A DNA stretch of 64,000 nucleotides from Apostichopus japonicus (taxonomy: Eukaryota > Echinodermata > Holothuroidea > Aspidochirotida > Stichopodidae), in NCBI RefSeq assembly GCF_037975245.1, contig NC_092582.1, positions 16,208,077 to 16,272,076 of the forward strand, in the 5' to 3' direction. This document shows positions 25,648-36,620 of this stretch, one piece after another (positions within the stretch are counted from its first letter, which is position 1; each line of letters starts with the position of its first letter). The position numbers and the translations under genes are program-made. Under the pieces are notes generated by a model. That model worked only from the letters and a program-made list of their open reading frames with translations, had not been told where the DNA came from and did not search any database.

Positions 25648-25737
25648 ATCGTACATTCAATATAAGGAACAATCTGTGATATACAGTGCGCATTATGCAA
25701 TCAGTGAACTAACCACAGTACGTAAAGACATACAGAA

Positions 25738-25892
25738 GTTGTGGTGGAATGGCTAGGGCACTGAACACATGATTCCATGATCGTGGGTTCATGTACCAAC
25801 CTGGTCGATACGTATGTATCTTTAATGAAGACACTTAATCTCAATTGCCTCTATTTACTCAGGTGTATAGGGTACCCTGCGAGGTAATTAAA
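25738..25892 (+). repeat. Degenerate tRNA-derived SINE
   Basis: An A-box-like GGAATGGCTAGGGCACTG and a worn B box GGGTTCATG are followed by a body (ACTTAATCTCAATTGCCTCT...) that also occurs on the minus strand at 28610-28660 and 48680-48730. This marks one SINE family with several copies in the window. Confidence 0.5.
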
Positions 25893-27214
25893 AAATATAC
25901 TTGTCTAGCCATATACGTACACATAATACTGCACACCGGTTATATTCAATAATGCACACCGGTCATACTACTAGTATATGCTATAATGCATGCCTAAGCC
26001 CCACATAAGTGTAGTGTATAAGATTATTGTTTGTGTACTTGCGCACACGTTTGGGATCAAGCAAAGATCAAATTATCAGCAAATGATTTTCGATATATCG
26101 GGCAAGTCTTTAACATGGACTTCAGTGTACTTGGAAATAATTACAATGATTAAATGAGGTTAGTGTGATTGAATGTGGGGACCTCATTTAAAATGTACCC
26201 CAAAAAAATTGACCTAGAAGGTAATTGTCTACCAGTCAAGACATAGCTTATGGTTTGTGATAAAGTACTTCTAGAAATGTTGTAACTATACTTTGTTTAC
26301 TGTTCCACCCTAGTGTTGCTTCAATGATAATAACATGTTCAACTTGCATGTTCTGCGATAATATTGTACCATCACATCTCATGGTCAGAAACTCAGAATA
26401 ATATCACTTCCAAGTTCATAAATGACTTATATTATTCTTTTGTTTTAAATGTAGTTGTCAGATGTTGTTAGACATAGAAATTTAATCTCTGGTCAATGGT
26501 TCTCTTTAAAGCTCACTTTTTGGTTTAGCTTGTCATGGTAATATTTTTATTTATCATCCTAATTCGAGATGATGATTATAAGTGTATTTTCTGGCCCTTT
26601 TAACAGCTAAGGTCATATAGAGCTACTCAAGGCCTTTTTATACCATTTGACTTGACATGGGGTATTATTTTTATAAATAAATTATAAATAGTTATATGAT
26701 ATATTATTTTGTGTATATTAAATCTATGTTATGTATATTTATATTAAAATATTAATTAAGATAATTTATTTGGCTGAAGTTCTATTTTTATATTTGAGCT
26801 GTGTACTCCCAAACTTTCCCTTTATCTGTCTGTCCACATCTTTTCCATGCTGCTATTTTGATGAAACTGATGGAGCCCATAATGATGCATGATCTAATTG
26901 TTTGAAAACTCTTGAACACTTCCAACTTAGGAGCGTTTCAAAGTAATCCCATGAGTAGTCTCAAGATGTTTTATCGGAGAAGATTTTGACATTTTTGTAA
27001 AGATAAGTTTTCCCAATTGTCCAATAAATATATATTTCAGTTTTAAATGTTCTTTAACCTTTAGTGTTTGTTACTGTTCTTTATGAGATGACTTTTAAAT
27101 GGAATGTTTATTTGTCACATTTTGCATTAATATTGAATGTTAATAAAAATTACCATGAAACTTACAATGTGTGTCACTATCTCATTTCTTAACTAATCAG
27201 TACTTAATCTTAAA

Positions 27215-27452
27215 CTAGTCTTGTGACCTAAATAAGTAGTCACAGTTGCAATGACTAACATTTTTAGTCACTGGACTAAGCTTTGGTCGATAGAGGCATC
27301 GTAGTAGGACTAATTTTAATTAGTCAGAAAACTCAATTTAATTAGTCACAAAACTAATGTTATATAGTCAAATGACTAGAAAAAACTGGTCGATAGAGAC
27401 ATCGTTGTGACTAATTTTTTTTAGTCATATTGACTAACTATTGTTTACAGTG
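27215..27452 (+). repeat. EnSpm right subterminal array and terminal repeat
   Basis: At least eight TTAGTCA/TGACTAA-type motifs are packed here, many as inverted pairs (for example GACTAATTTTAATTAGTC). A roughly 40-bp block starting GGTCGATAGAG occurs twice (about 27285 and 27388). The terminus is CAGTG at 27448-27452. Confidence 0.7.
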
Positions 27453-27517
27453 TACATAATAGGTGAAAATACCTAGCATGCTTGATGAGAAGCAAATACT
27501 TTACCTAACCCGACGTA

Positions 27518-27938
27518 TATGGCAAGCCATGTGGGACAAACACCGCATAATATATACGCGTATTAATTCAAATATACATGTGTTGTACATGTATAAAGTT
27601 TCGCTTTTTGAAGCGATCTCGCGAGCCCGCCAAAACATTTATCGTTGGTATATGTACACAGCAAGAGCGGAAATGTTTTTCGTGTATATTCTAATTAATC
27701 CGTGCGAATATTGGATTTAATCCCCATATGTATTTTATTTATTACGTGTATATATTCGAATTAATACGTGTATATATTCGAATTAATACGTGTATATATT
27801 CGAATTAATACGCGGATATATTTAAGCCATATGATTGGCAAATAATATATACGCGTATATATTCCAATTAATACGCGTATAAATTCCAATTAATACGCGG
27901 ATATATTATGCAGTGTTTGTCCCACATGGCTTGCCATA
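27518..27938. mobile_element. 421-bp inverted-repeat miniature element with 6-bp target duplication
   Basis: The ends TATGGCAAGCCATGTGGG are inverted and match over about 51 bp with two differences. A perfect GACGTA duplication flanks it (27512-27517 and 27939-27944). The interior has tandem copies of a 22-bp unit built on ATTCGAATTAATACG and its variants. The superfamily is uncertain. Open frames across it are artefacts. Confidence 0.8.
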
Positions 27939-28394
27939 GACGTACGTTCACCCTAGTTGTAACAGTGGCGGCTTTGTGTACTATACAGTCTAGAGGGTTT
28001 ACACATTCTCGAAATAGCAAAATGGCTGCCATACTGACTCAAACACTGGTTAACAAGTTTACAGCTGCAGAATGCATTTCGTTTGTATATGCACGGATCA
28101 AAATGATTATTATTAAAGCTATTTGATTTAAGGCACGTATGGGTATCAACTAATCACAGTTCTATGGATTGACCTAAACCATAACAGGTTTTGTATACCC
28201 TCAGCCTTCAGTAGTACCACCGAATGGTCCCCCTTCCCCAGCCCACTATGAAGAAATGTCACATCGACAACATTCATGTTAAGATAAGAAATTAATGGCA
28301 CTTACATGTACCTTTGTTTAGATGGTGGTGGTGATGGAGGAGGGCGGTAACCACATTGAGCCTCTCATTTAATTTTAATTTTAGGTTTACAGTC

Positions 28395-28742
28395 TTGTTC
28401 AGTCCCAAGGCCTTCTCACACGACTTTACAACTTAACCCTGGTCATTGGTAACTTGTCACACCTACACACCAAAGTGTGCACAATTCAATCAATCTCTCC
28501 TGGGGCACCACAACCACGTGTCCTCCGGGGACTTCCCATAGGGTGCAGCCACAAACCGGCGCACACAACTATATTTACAAGTTACCTCGCAAGTCCCCAT
28601 TTATACACCTGGGTGAAGAGAGGCAATGGAGATAAAGCGCCTTGCCCAAGAACACAACGTAATGATCTGGCCAGGGCTCGAACCTGTAATCTTTAGATCA
28701 CAAGTCCACTGCCTTAACCACCTCACCACAACGCCCTCCATG
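28395..28742 (-). repeat. tRNA-derived SINE, well preserved head
   Basis: On the minus strand, from about 28742, the head reads GTGGTGAGGTGGTTAAGG (A box), an ACTTGTGATCTAAAGATTAC middle, and GGTTCGAGCCC (B box). A body follows with GTTCTTGGGCAAGGCGC and TCTCCATTGCCTCTC. This is the usual build of a tRNA-derived SINE. Related body fragments are at 25738-25892 and 48643-48735. Confidence 0.7.
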
Positions 28743-29137
28743 ACCAAACAGTGCTGTTGAAAAAGGGATTTATTTACCATGTGTCTAATCGGACTAGAAC
28801 AAACAGTTATGCAAAGAAGTTAAAAGCAGACGTATTTTTCTATAATTATACTAAAACTACATAACAATTTATAAAGATTATAGCTGCTTTATTTTGAAAT
28901 ATCATTCTCCAGAATATAATGATAGTAAAAGAAGTGGCAAGTCCAAAATGCCTGAACGGCGAAATAGCTTGTCTTGATATTGACATTTTTTAGCCAGTGT
29001 CTAATATTTTCAATAACACATGAATGAAAAATAAGAAAATTATTTCAGAAGTCTCCAAACGTTTACCCTTTGCTTCAATCAGTTACAAATTGGCAACACT
29101 GAATTAGGCAATAATGTTAACAATGTAAATATTATAG

Positions 29138-30054
29138 CAGGGTTGGCCGGTTTTTACCGGGCGGTTTTTACCGCCCGGTAAAAACCAGGTTTTTACCGGT
29201 TTTTACCGGGAGGTTTTTCCCACCTATAAGTGGGAAAAACTGGGAAAAACTGGGAAAAACCGCAAATTATATAGAATTCCTAAAAATTCATGTGGAACTT
29301 GTGGATGAGCATAGAAACTACAAGAAAATGGCATATTATGGTAGGGGGTTGGGTTACATCCAAAGAACAGCCATGATCTATAACTTTGTGAGTTTACCGA
29401 TTAGACTATTTTAAATAATTCAAATAAATAATATATTGGATACTCAAATCAACCAACTTTATTTTCCTATCGAGATGCATAATTCCATAATCTAGAGAAT
29501 GGACAAGTATCAAATTGTTGGTGCCTCCCTGGGGCTATGGTTTGTCATATTATACATGTCACATTGTCTTGTTACATATGTAATGCAACACCATCACAAA
29601 AACATGGAAAGTGAGCAAACATATTCACAATGTAACTTTTACAACTCGCTCGCCAAGTAGATCTCTCAAGTAACAATGGAAACTACATAGAGTGTACTCT
29701 GTTAAATTCTTGCAAACTACAGTATGAACTATGAACATGTTTTTGTGTCTTAAAATATAAGTTACATGAAACTAAAAAATACCTGTATAGTGTTCAACCT
29801 GTCAAGCTCGGCATAACAATTTTGCAAAGTGAATAATAGCTGGACCTCCAGAGTAAATAACTGACGTTTAAACACATAATTCCCAGAACTCTAATGACAG
29901 TGTCCCTGATGACCCTGCATATTACGGACAAGTAATAATAGTTTTCGAGACGGAGGCGGTTTTTACCGGTATTTACCAGTTTTTTCCCGGTTTTTACCTG
30001 GTTTTTACCGCTTAGTGGGAAAAACAGGTTTTTCCCGGGAAAATGCCAACCCTG
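29138..30054. mobile_element. hAT-type non-autonomous element, 917 bp, perfect 8-bp TSD
   Basis: The inverted ends CAGGGTTGGC / GCCAACCCTG are flanked by a perfect TATTATAG duplication at 29130-29137 and 30055-30062. CAGGG ends and an 8-bp duplication are hAT hallmarks. Both subterminal zones are packed with GGTTTTTACC and GTGGGAAAAAC motifs, some forming palindromes such as CCGGGCGG with CCGCCCGG. No transposase frame exists inside. Confidence 0.85.
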
Positions 30055-30495
30055 TATTATAGTGCAAACAAAACATGTAAAAAATAAATGTTGTTTTGCT
30101 CTCGAAAATTCTAGCGAGTGTTAAATATATTCAATGCCCTTGATTGACATTACCAAATTATTTCAGAAGGTTCACCCGTTCACTCTTGTGATCAGTCGAT
30201 TCAATATTGGCGACAACTGAAATCAGAGCAAATATCGTTTAAGAATACCCAAAAAAAGTTAGTGCAAGAAATGAAGGAGTTCTAAGATTGATAAATAACA
30301 ATCGTGTTGTATCCAACCATCGATGTTCTCTAGTCAACTCATTGAAAAAGTCAAACCAATCTTATGAAATTCTGTAGACTGCAAATGTGTATAAAATACA
30401 GTACGTACTGTAAATAATTATGTCAATGATATAAATCTAATTTGATCGACTTTTATATCAATTTTGATTGTTTACATCTATTATATGCGTCGAGA

Positions 30496-33400
30496 TCACA
30501 AAGGATGCTTTAAGAGAAACATTTCTTTCTGTTTGGTAAAAATCTCTTTCATTCTTTGGTACAAAATCACATCAGGTTCTAGAATATCTCTAACCCTTTT
30601 ACTTTGTACCAATGTTTGCCTAGCTTCCAGCTTTAGTTTGTCTAATTTTACTTCATCTACGTTACCATAAGTTCCCGCGTTATTCTTTAAATGTCTGCAC
30701 TGATCGTAAAACGGGAGACCGAACGCTTGCTGTAGAATACGTAAAGTTATATCAAACTCTTCTGTCAAGCCAATTATTGCAAAGTCAGTTTCTAAATGTT
30801 GCTGTAACAGATCGATAATCTCTTTTCTACTTTGAAGAAGATTTACCATTTTGTGATCGCGTTTACACGTCCAGGGATGTAAACTCAAGTCATTGCAATC
30901 GTCCTGACATCGGCATGTTATTCTAACGGCCATCTGGTGAAACAGAATGCTTCCCGTTTGAATTGCGTATTCTTCAATAGTCTTATTGTGACATGGACGC
31001 CCTGTTTCGCCGCCATTTTGGCAAAAGAAATAATGCGAGATCATTCGATCATAAGGTTCTCTTACAATCGTAAAATAAGAACATTTCCTTGTCGAAAAAC
31101 TTTCACCTATACCGAAACTGGATGTCCCGACCAACATACGGTGATCTTCAGCGTTTAACAAACCGTTCATGAAGTCTGCTTGGATCTTATGACGGTTGGC
31201 TGTCGTCAAAAGGAGAGGATGTCTTTGGCCCAATTGCGTAGACATTTGTAACATGCAATCTTTTACCGTAGTTCCTCCGCTTTTTGGATTGTGAACGAAA
31301 GCCACTGTAGAACTTCTGTACTCCGTCAGATTCGTAGACTCCATTAAGTAAGCATTGGGAAGGACATTGTTGTAAAAGGGGACCTGGATTGTGGGCGATC
31401 TGTAATCACGAACTGTAGGTAGCACTTGACGAAACTGCACTGGCGTGTGTTCAACATCATCTTCATCTCCTTCATGTGATGGTGATCTGCGACGTATAAA
31501 ATAGTAGGCAAAAATGAAACGTCAAGACCATGCATGGGTATAACATTATGAGATCCCTCGGGTGCAGGACGGGGGAGGGGTGTATGGACCTTCGACAAAA
31601 ACAATGCATAGATTTATGTATGCTGCTCCCGTAAAAGCTCCATGATGGGTTTTTTTTCTGTGTGGTTTAGTTTATTGCCATTAAAACTTGTCATCAAAAG
31701 CAGCCTTTTTTTAGTACATGAGAACAACAACAATATTTACAAGATAAAAGAAATAAAGACACATGAACTCCTGATAATTGCACTGTCCGACTTGTCCTGC
31801 ATTTAGTTGTTTGACTTGGATATCTGAGCTAGGGATATCTTAGTATAGGGTTGTCGAATTAGTGTCTCGTCTGTTACCTTCATCGTGAAATATTGTTACA
31901 CTAGCCCATGCAAATCAATGCCTTTTGAAAAATGTTAATTTGATTTTGCCCGGTAGATGTTCCACTTGTCTCTCATCGTACATATCCAGAGATGGTGGCA
32001 AAGCAACAATGTGATTTTCGAAACATTTTTCATCTCAACAGAACGATACTCCATCTCCCCTGATTGCGATATCCTTGCAGCATGACCAGCCTCGTCTGGT
32101 TGCATCTCTCTATCATCTTCCATATCAGACGTTGTTCTGTTTGTACACTGCAACGTCTGGTGTCATTGTTGCCGTTGTGCGGTTTTTCTTTTCCGGAGAG
32201 TGGTTGAAAGGGAAATTTCCATTGGGTCACGGTCGGGCAAAGGTCACTGCTGCCCTCGCCCAATGATGTTTAGGGTGTGACCTTTTTATACCCGTGTCCC
32301 TTCTTTGCATATGTACGTATTACGTGAGTTACGTGCTTCATTCCTCTCCTATAGTACAGAGTGGTGTCGCATGTGCTTTCATAGCGGGAATCCTAAGTAG
32401 TATGTGAGTATTCTGCGTGTGATCGCTTCTAGGCCTTTTGGCTAAGATCATGAGTAGTATCTGTTCCCTTTCGAGGGGAATGGTGATACACACCCGACGA
32501 TGAACACACAGTCACAGTCCCGATGCAAGGTTCTTTCCTGAGCGACTTTTTCTTAAAAAGTAATATTCTGCCTGCGATTTAGAGCAGTTGGTATCGTAAT
32601 TGGATAGTCTTGTTTAACATCATATTTTAGAGATTTGCGTTTTATGTGCTTTTGCTATATGCTTGTGCCTGATATCTTGATTGCCTTTTAGTGTATTTGT
32701 TGTTCGCTTATTTGCAAAGGTATATTGAGTTACAGTATTGTCTTTGGAGAGTATTTCTCCAGAGGTTAATATTTTGGTGGTATATCTGTAAATTCTCCAG
32801 AAAGAAGCCGTAAACCCCAGAAAGCCGCTGTAAGCTCCTGAATGCCCCTGCATGTCGCTGTTTGTGTGGTGGTTGTTCTGCCCGGCAACGACTGCAAGTT
32901 GAGTGTAGTTATTATTACTAAGGCCGTAATTCTTGTCGATCTTACTCTGTATGTTCTGTGTTTCATTTCCCCCAAATATTATTTGCTATGCTTCTTGCGT
33001 TTGTGCATTATTTATATGGGGAAATCATATTCTGTAATATGGAATGATTGATTTGTGCAAATCCACGTGTTTTTGGTTTTCCCAATGTTTATATATTAAT
33101 GTTAGTTTTGATATTTTTACTTTAGAGGCATTGAAGACTCGCCCCAAACCGCGTGCTGCCCACTGAAAAAGTTAACTTTCCGTTGCTTGCAAGTGAATTT
33201 TTTTGGGTTGTCGCTACAAAAGCAGACAGTAATGAAACGTGATACCTTGTTATCTTTTACCGAGACCTGAGATGTCCATCGCTGCTATGTACACTGTGTT
33301 GTGGGTATTGACCGTATAGCTGCATGTATTGACTGTACACTAGTGTCTAATTACCGACGGTAGCAAGCTGTGTGTGTATTTTCTGGGATCGATGGTGGTG

Positions 33401-33670
33401 TCTAACACTTATGTTACACCTCATTCGAAACAAGGTCAGATTACCGGCATTAGACGTTTCTTTGTGCGCGAGTCTTCAAAGCCTTTAATAGTTTTCACCG
33501 TGATCCTGTTCGTAACACGTGTGCGAAATCAAAGGGTAAAAAGCTCAGCCTCGTACGTGTGTTTAGCTTCGTTTAGCGTCGTCTCGGTGACATCCGGTAT
33601 GTCCACTTGGAGTCGCTCTTCTCTGGCGGAAATGTTTCCCAAGCTAACAAGCTCTTTGCCATGGTAAACG

Positions 33671-33722
<52 letters not shown>

Positions 33723-33936
33723 CTTGTAGAATTTACAACCTGCTACCCAGCTCATTGTCTAGAATTATTGGATAAAAAACATAGCCTATACTATATAGTC
33801 TATGGATACATCGTACATTGGTATAGACAGTGCATAGACAATGATTAACACATCCATGGAAATATATATATATATATATATATATCTATATATATATATA
33901 TATATATCTATCTATATCTATATATATCTATATATA

Positions 33937-33973
<37 letters not shown>

Positions 33974-34749
33974 TTATTTAGATTTATATAATTGATATAA
34001 CAAGAAGAAACATAACCATTTATTATCACCGAGCCGTGTGAGTAAAATACTTGATGAATGTATTCATGAAAGCTATTGAGAGTTGTTGAATGACTCCTCG
34101 AAACAGCGGTGAAATATTTCTTTATAGTTTTTTACGAGTTCAATTTTCTTTCATTTGCTTGGCTGAAGACTTCAGCAATTCTAAAAGTTACATCACCCCG
34201 CCAGTAGCGCTTGCGTAGAACCACTAAGCCTTTTTCTAAAAAGTTAATTATTGTCTTGTATAATTCCTTCAACAAATGTTGATGAATACTGACACCATTA
34301 TTGCAAGTACACTCACCAACACTTCCTATACTTTCACCATAACAAAATATGAACAGAAAAGCAAAAGGGGAATTCTGGGGAATAATATTTCCCAAGTTGT
34401 GAATGAACGTAAAGTAGTACGGTATACCATGACAACACACATTGACAAAAAAAATGTCCGCCAACATGACCTCTCGAACTATAATATCTCGAAACAAAAT
34501 TTTGTGTTTAGGTGGTTAAAAGACTTATTCATAACAGGCTTGAAGATAAAAGCAATGGATGATTTTGTTTCTTTTTTCTTAAAAGAAGAAGGAGAAATAA
34601 TATTGTTACCTCGCCTTCAAAACATCCTTTCGTCTTTGAATCGAAGCAATGGTTGATCTGTTCTGGACGTGAACAAGTTGTACTATCAAAACAAATATAA
34701 ACAGAAAAGTCAGAACAGCAAAAACCCCTCTTTTATGTACTTTCTTCAT
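30496..34749 (-). CDS. Carbohydrate sulfotransferase-like type II membrane protein (gene B)
   Basis: Two exons on the minus strand, 34749-34610 and 31486-30496, joined by a 3.1-kb phase-2 GT-AG intron, give 376 residues. Exon 1 ([19 protein letters not shown]...) has a short basic tail and one membrane segment at about residues 9-27. Exon 2 is the lumenal catalytic part: [13 protein letters not shown] (PKSGGTT about 114-120) for the 5'-phosphosulfate of PAPS, and [13 protein letters not shown] (REPY about 189-192) for the 3'-phosphate. It aligns along its whole exon 2 with gene A, including LPNxYxMES, ETDFAxIGLTEE and [10 protein letters not shown], and the intron falls at the same place and phase. 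The two are therefore tandem paralogues. The expected Golgi role is PAPS-dependent glycan sulfation; the acceptor is unknown. The stem region ([10 protein letters not shown]) is more acidic than in gene A. An in-frame GTG within exon 2 was rejected as start. Confidence 0.85.
32422..32490 (+). ncRNA. U2 snRNA-like 5' domain (pseudogene or snRNA-derived repeat)
   Basis: The first about 45 bases match the conserved 5' end of U2 snRNA with roughly three differences, including GGCCTTTTGGCTAAGATCA and the branch-site pairing motif GTAGTA (32454-32459). After CTGTTCC the match is lost: the Sm site and 3' stem-loops are absent. A small stem (TTCCC...GGGAA) follows, then a tail (ACAGTCACAGTC.CGATGCAAGG) that also occurs near 11805-11838. 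It lies in the intron of sulfotransferase B, opposite strand. A complete functional U2 gene is unlikely; a pseudogene or U2-headed SINE is more plausible. Confidence 0.5.
33672..33969. repeat. AT microsatellites
   Basis: (TA)n tracts lie at 33672-33720 and 33861-33969, the second with interspersed ATCT units. They are in the intron of sulfotransferase B. Confidence 0.9.
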
Positions 34750-35689
34750 TGTTATTGTTGTCGGTTCCGGTTATTGGGTGATTGGTCAATATTTGCAAAC
34801 ATATAGGCCTATAGTACAAACCAACCGATCGTTTGCAGTCGTATGACGAAGGCTATCAGGTTCTTCGGTGATTTCACTTACATGAAACAAACAATCCTCC
34901 TGTCAAGCAAAACAATCACTGAGTCGAAAAAACCCAGCAAGTATATAGTTGATCACTTGAAATTCCACCGTACAAGTAATAGTTCATGTAGGAGAATGGA
35001 AAAGGTTACAAAATACAATCAGCTAACAGATTTTTGAGAAATATATCGTCTTGTCGTCTTTGTTCATGCCAGACGTCTTCACTGTATGAACCCTATGGTA
35101 TTAAGCTTGAAAGCTTTATAGTCAAACGCCAAGAGTTAATATCAAAGTGCTTCCATTTATAAGGGTGTGAAGTCAACCTTCTTGAGAATAGAGGGGTATT
35201 CATGTGGAACCGTGGATTGACCTTTGTATGTGTTTGGAATACCGTATGTCTATATACTTTTGCAGCTATTATAAACACAATGCATAAAAGATTGCTCATC
35301 TACCTTGATCGAGAACCCTTTGAGCTGCCATGGGAGCGTTTGAGTCCCGTTGAGATGGGACTCCTGATTACTTTCGTTTGAATGACATTACACCGTCATG
35401 ATCGACCACGTGGTTACAGTCTCCAGGCAACGGGACAGGGCTTGAAATGGTTCCAAGTTGTCTAGCATGTAAGGTGTGAACAAACTCTAACCTGGGTGAC
35501 CTTTCCAACTAAAAGAAAGGCAACAGAACTACCCTTTGTATCGGTGTCAGGTCACTATTAACTGCGCCATTGCTCAACAATCTACATCTCAAGGACTCTA
35601 GTGCATTTATATATAGTGCATATACATATACATATACATAGGGTAAATATGTCACCAAAACAGAACTAGTATTGTTCGATACAGGTGAC

Positions 35690-35867
35690 TAACGCTATAC
35701 AGTGGAATTACGACCTTCCTTACCGGTTTCGAACCTCTGGACCTACAATCAGCGTCCATAGCCTAGTGGTTAGGGTGTCAGCGTACAAAGCGGGAGGCCC
35801 GGGTTCGAATCCCGGTGGGGGCTGGACGTTTTTTCACTGTTCTGCATTTTCCAACTCATTACGTTTT

Positions 35868-35943
<76 letters not shown>

Positions 35944-36020
35944 GAAAATCGTAATGAGTTGGAAAATCAAGGACAGTGAAAAAATTCTCAGCCTCCACCG
36001 GGATTCGAACCACGGGCCTT
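35690..36020. repeat. tRNA-like repeat copy 2 with AT core and inverted partial copy
   Basis: The left part (35690-35866) matches the repeat at 1392-1550 and has an intact T-arm-like CCGGGTTCGAATCCCGG. A (TA)n tract at 35869-35940 follows. The right part (35942-36018) is the reverse complement of the left: GTAATGAGTTGGAAAA, CAGTGAAAAAA and ACCGGGATTCGAACC. The whole forms a large imperfect palindrome. The 5' and 3' ends of the tRNA-like part do not pair as an acceptor stem, so it is not a working tRNA. Confidence 0.75.
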
Positions 36021-36037
36021 ATATATATATATATATA

Positions 36038-36173
36038 TTTGTATGACATTTCACATTGACAAACTTGTAGTCCTCTGCCATAGTGAAACTACGAGAAAAC
36101 ACACTGACAAATTGGCAGTCCTCTGGCACATTGACAAGCATATGGCCACTATGACTTTATGTGCTGACAAACT

Positions 36174-36217
<44 letters not shown>

Positions 36218-36218
36218 C

Positions 36219-36294
<76 letters not shown>

Positions 36295-36329
36295 GTATGT
36301 ATATATATGTAGATATATATGTATGTATG

Positions 36330-36376
<47 letters not shown>

Positions 36377-36486
36377 ATGACATTTCACATTGACAAACTT
36401 GTAGTCCTCTGCCATAGTGAAACTACGAGAAAACACACTGACAAATTGGCAGTCCTCTGGCACATTGACAAGCATATGGCCACTAT
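36038..36486. repeat. Duplicated 115-bp unit around an AT microsatellite
   Basis: Copies at 36038-36152 and 36371-36486 are essentially identical (GACATTTCACATTGACAAAC through AAGCATATGGCCACTAT). Between them lies (TA)n with TGTA variants (36177-36370). Each copy itself contains two related halves with GACAAA and AGTCCTCTG. Confidence 0.9.
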
Positions 36487-36569
36487 TGGTGGTGGGGAGA
36501 AGTGAGCAAAGGGGGAGGGGAGAGAGGTAAGGGAAGGGAAGGCGTAGGAGACGAGGGGAGTGGAGAGAG

Positions 36570-36620
36570 GAGGGGAGGGGAGGGGGAGGGGGAGGGGGAG
36601 GGGGAGGGGGAGGGGGAGAA
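36570..36620 (+). repeat. G-rich hexamer repeat (GGGGGA)n
   Basis: At least eight GGGGGA or GGGGA units in a row follow purine-rich DNA from 36490. The plus strand has G-quadruplex potential. Confidence 0.9.

Larger units (their letters stand above)
13960..27452 (+). mobile_element. CACTA/EnSpm-type DNA transposon, about 13.5 kb, two genes
   Basis: The right end, read inwards on the minus strand from 27452, begins CACTGTAAACAATAGTTAG, the CACTG start expected of EnSpm elements. The left end at 13960 reads TACCGTATAACATTAGTTAG. The two match at 19 of 23 aligned positions with one gap. Both ends carry many TTAGTCA/TGACTAA motifs inside the termini. Inside lie a CACTA-class transposase (16367-18811) and a second spliced gene (14417-25554), both on the plus strand. 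The left boundary is supported by the truncation of a tandem unit at 13957. I could not identify a 2-3 bp target duplication, and the left end is diverged, so the exact ends are uncertain by a few bases. The introns contain nested miniature elements. Confidence 0.75.

Noticed and set aside
27463-28126. Open frames of 85 and 72 codons near 27.5-28.1 kb
   Set aside because: Both fall in or across the 421-bp inverted-repeat element and include its termini; no protein similarity is seen.
30496-31440. Reading sulfotransferase B as a single-exon 314-residue protein from a GTG
   Set aside because: An acceptor at 31487 and a phase-matched exon at 34749-34610 with a membrane anchor give a better model, and gene A shows the same plan.
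34132-34656. Overlapping open frames of 121 codons (minus) and 126 codons (plus) in the intron of sulfotransferase B
   Set aside because: Neither shows a domain, good codon pattern or splice context, and they overlap on opposite strands. The plus-strand one runs antisense over exon 1 of sulfotransferase B.
35756-35826. Possible tRNA gene
   Set aside because: The T arm is good, but the acceptor stem does not pair. The unit recurs at 1459-1525 inside a larger dispersed repeat, so it is SINE-type.
36043-36505. Several long frames coding repeated Ile-Tyr
   Set aside because: They are translations of the (TA)n microsatellite in several frames.
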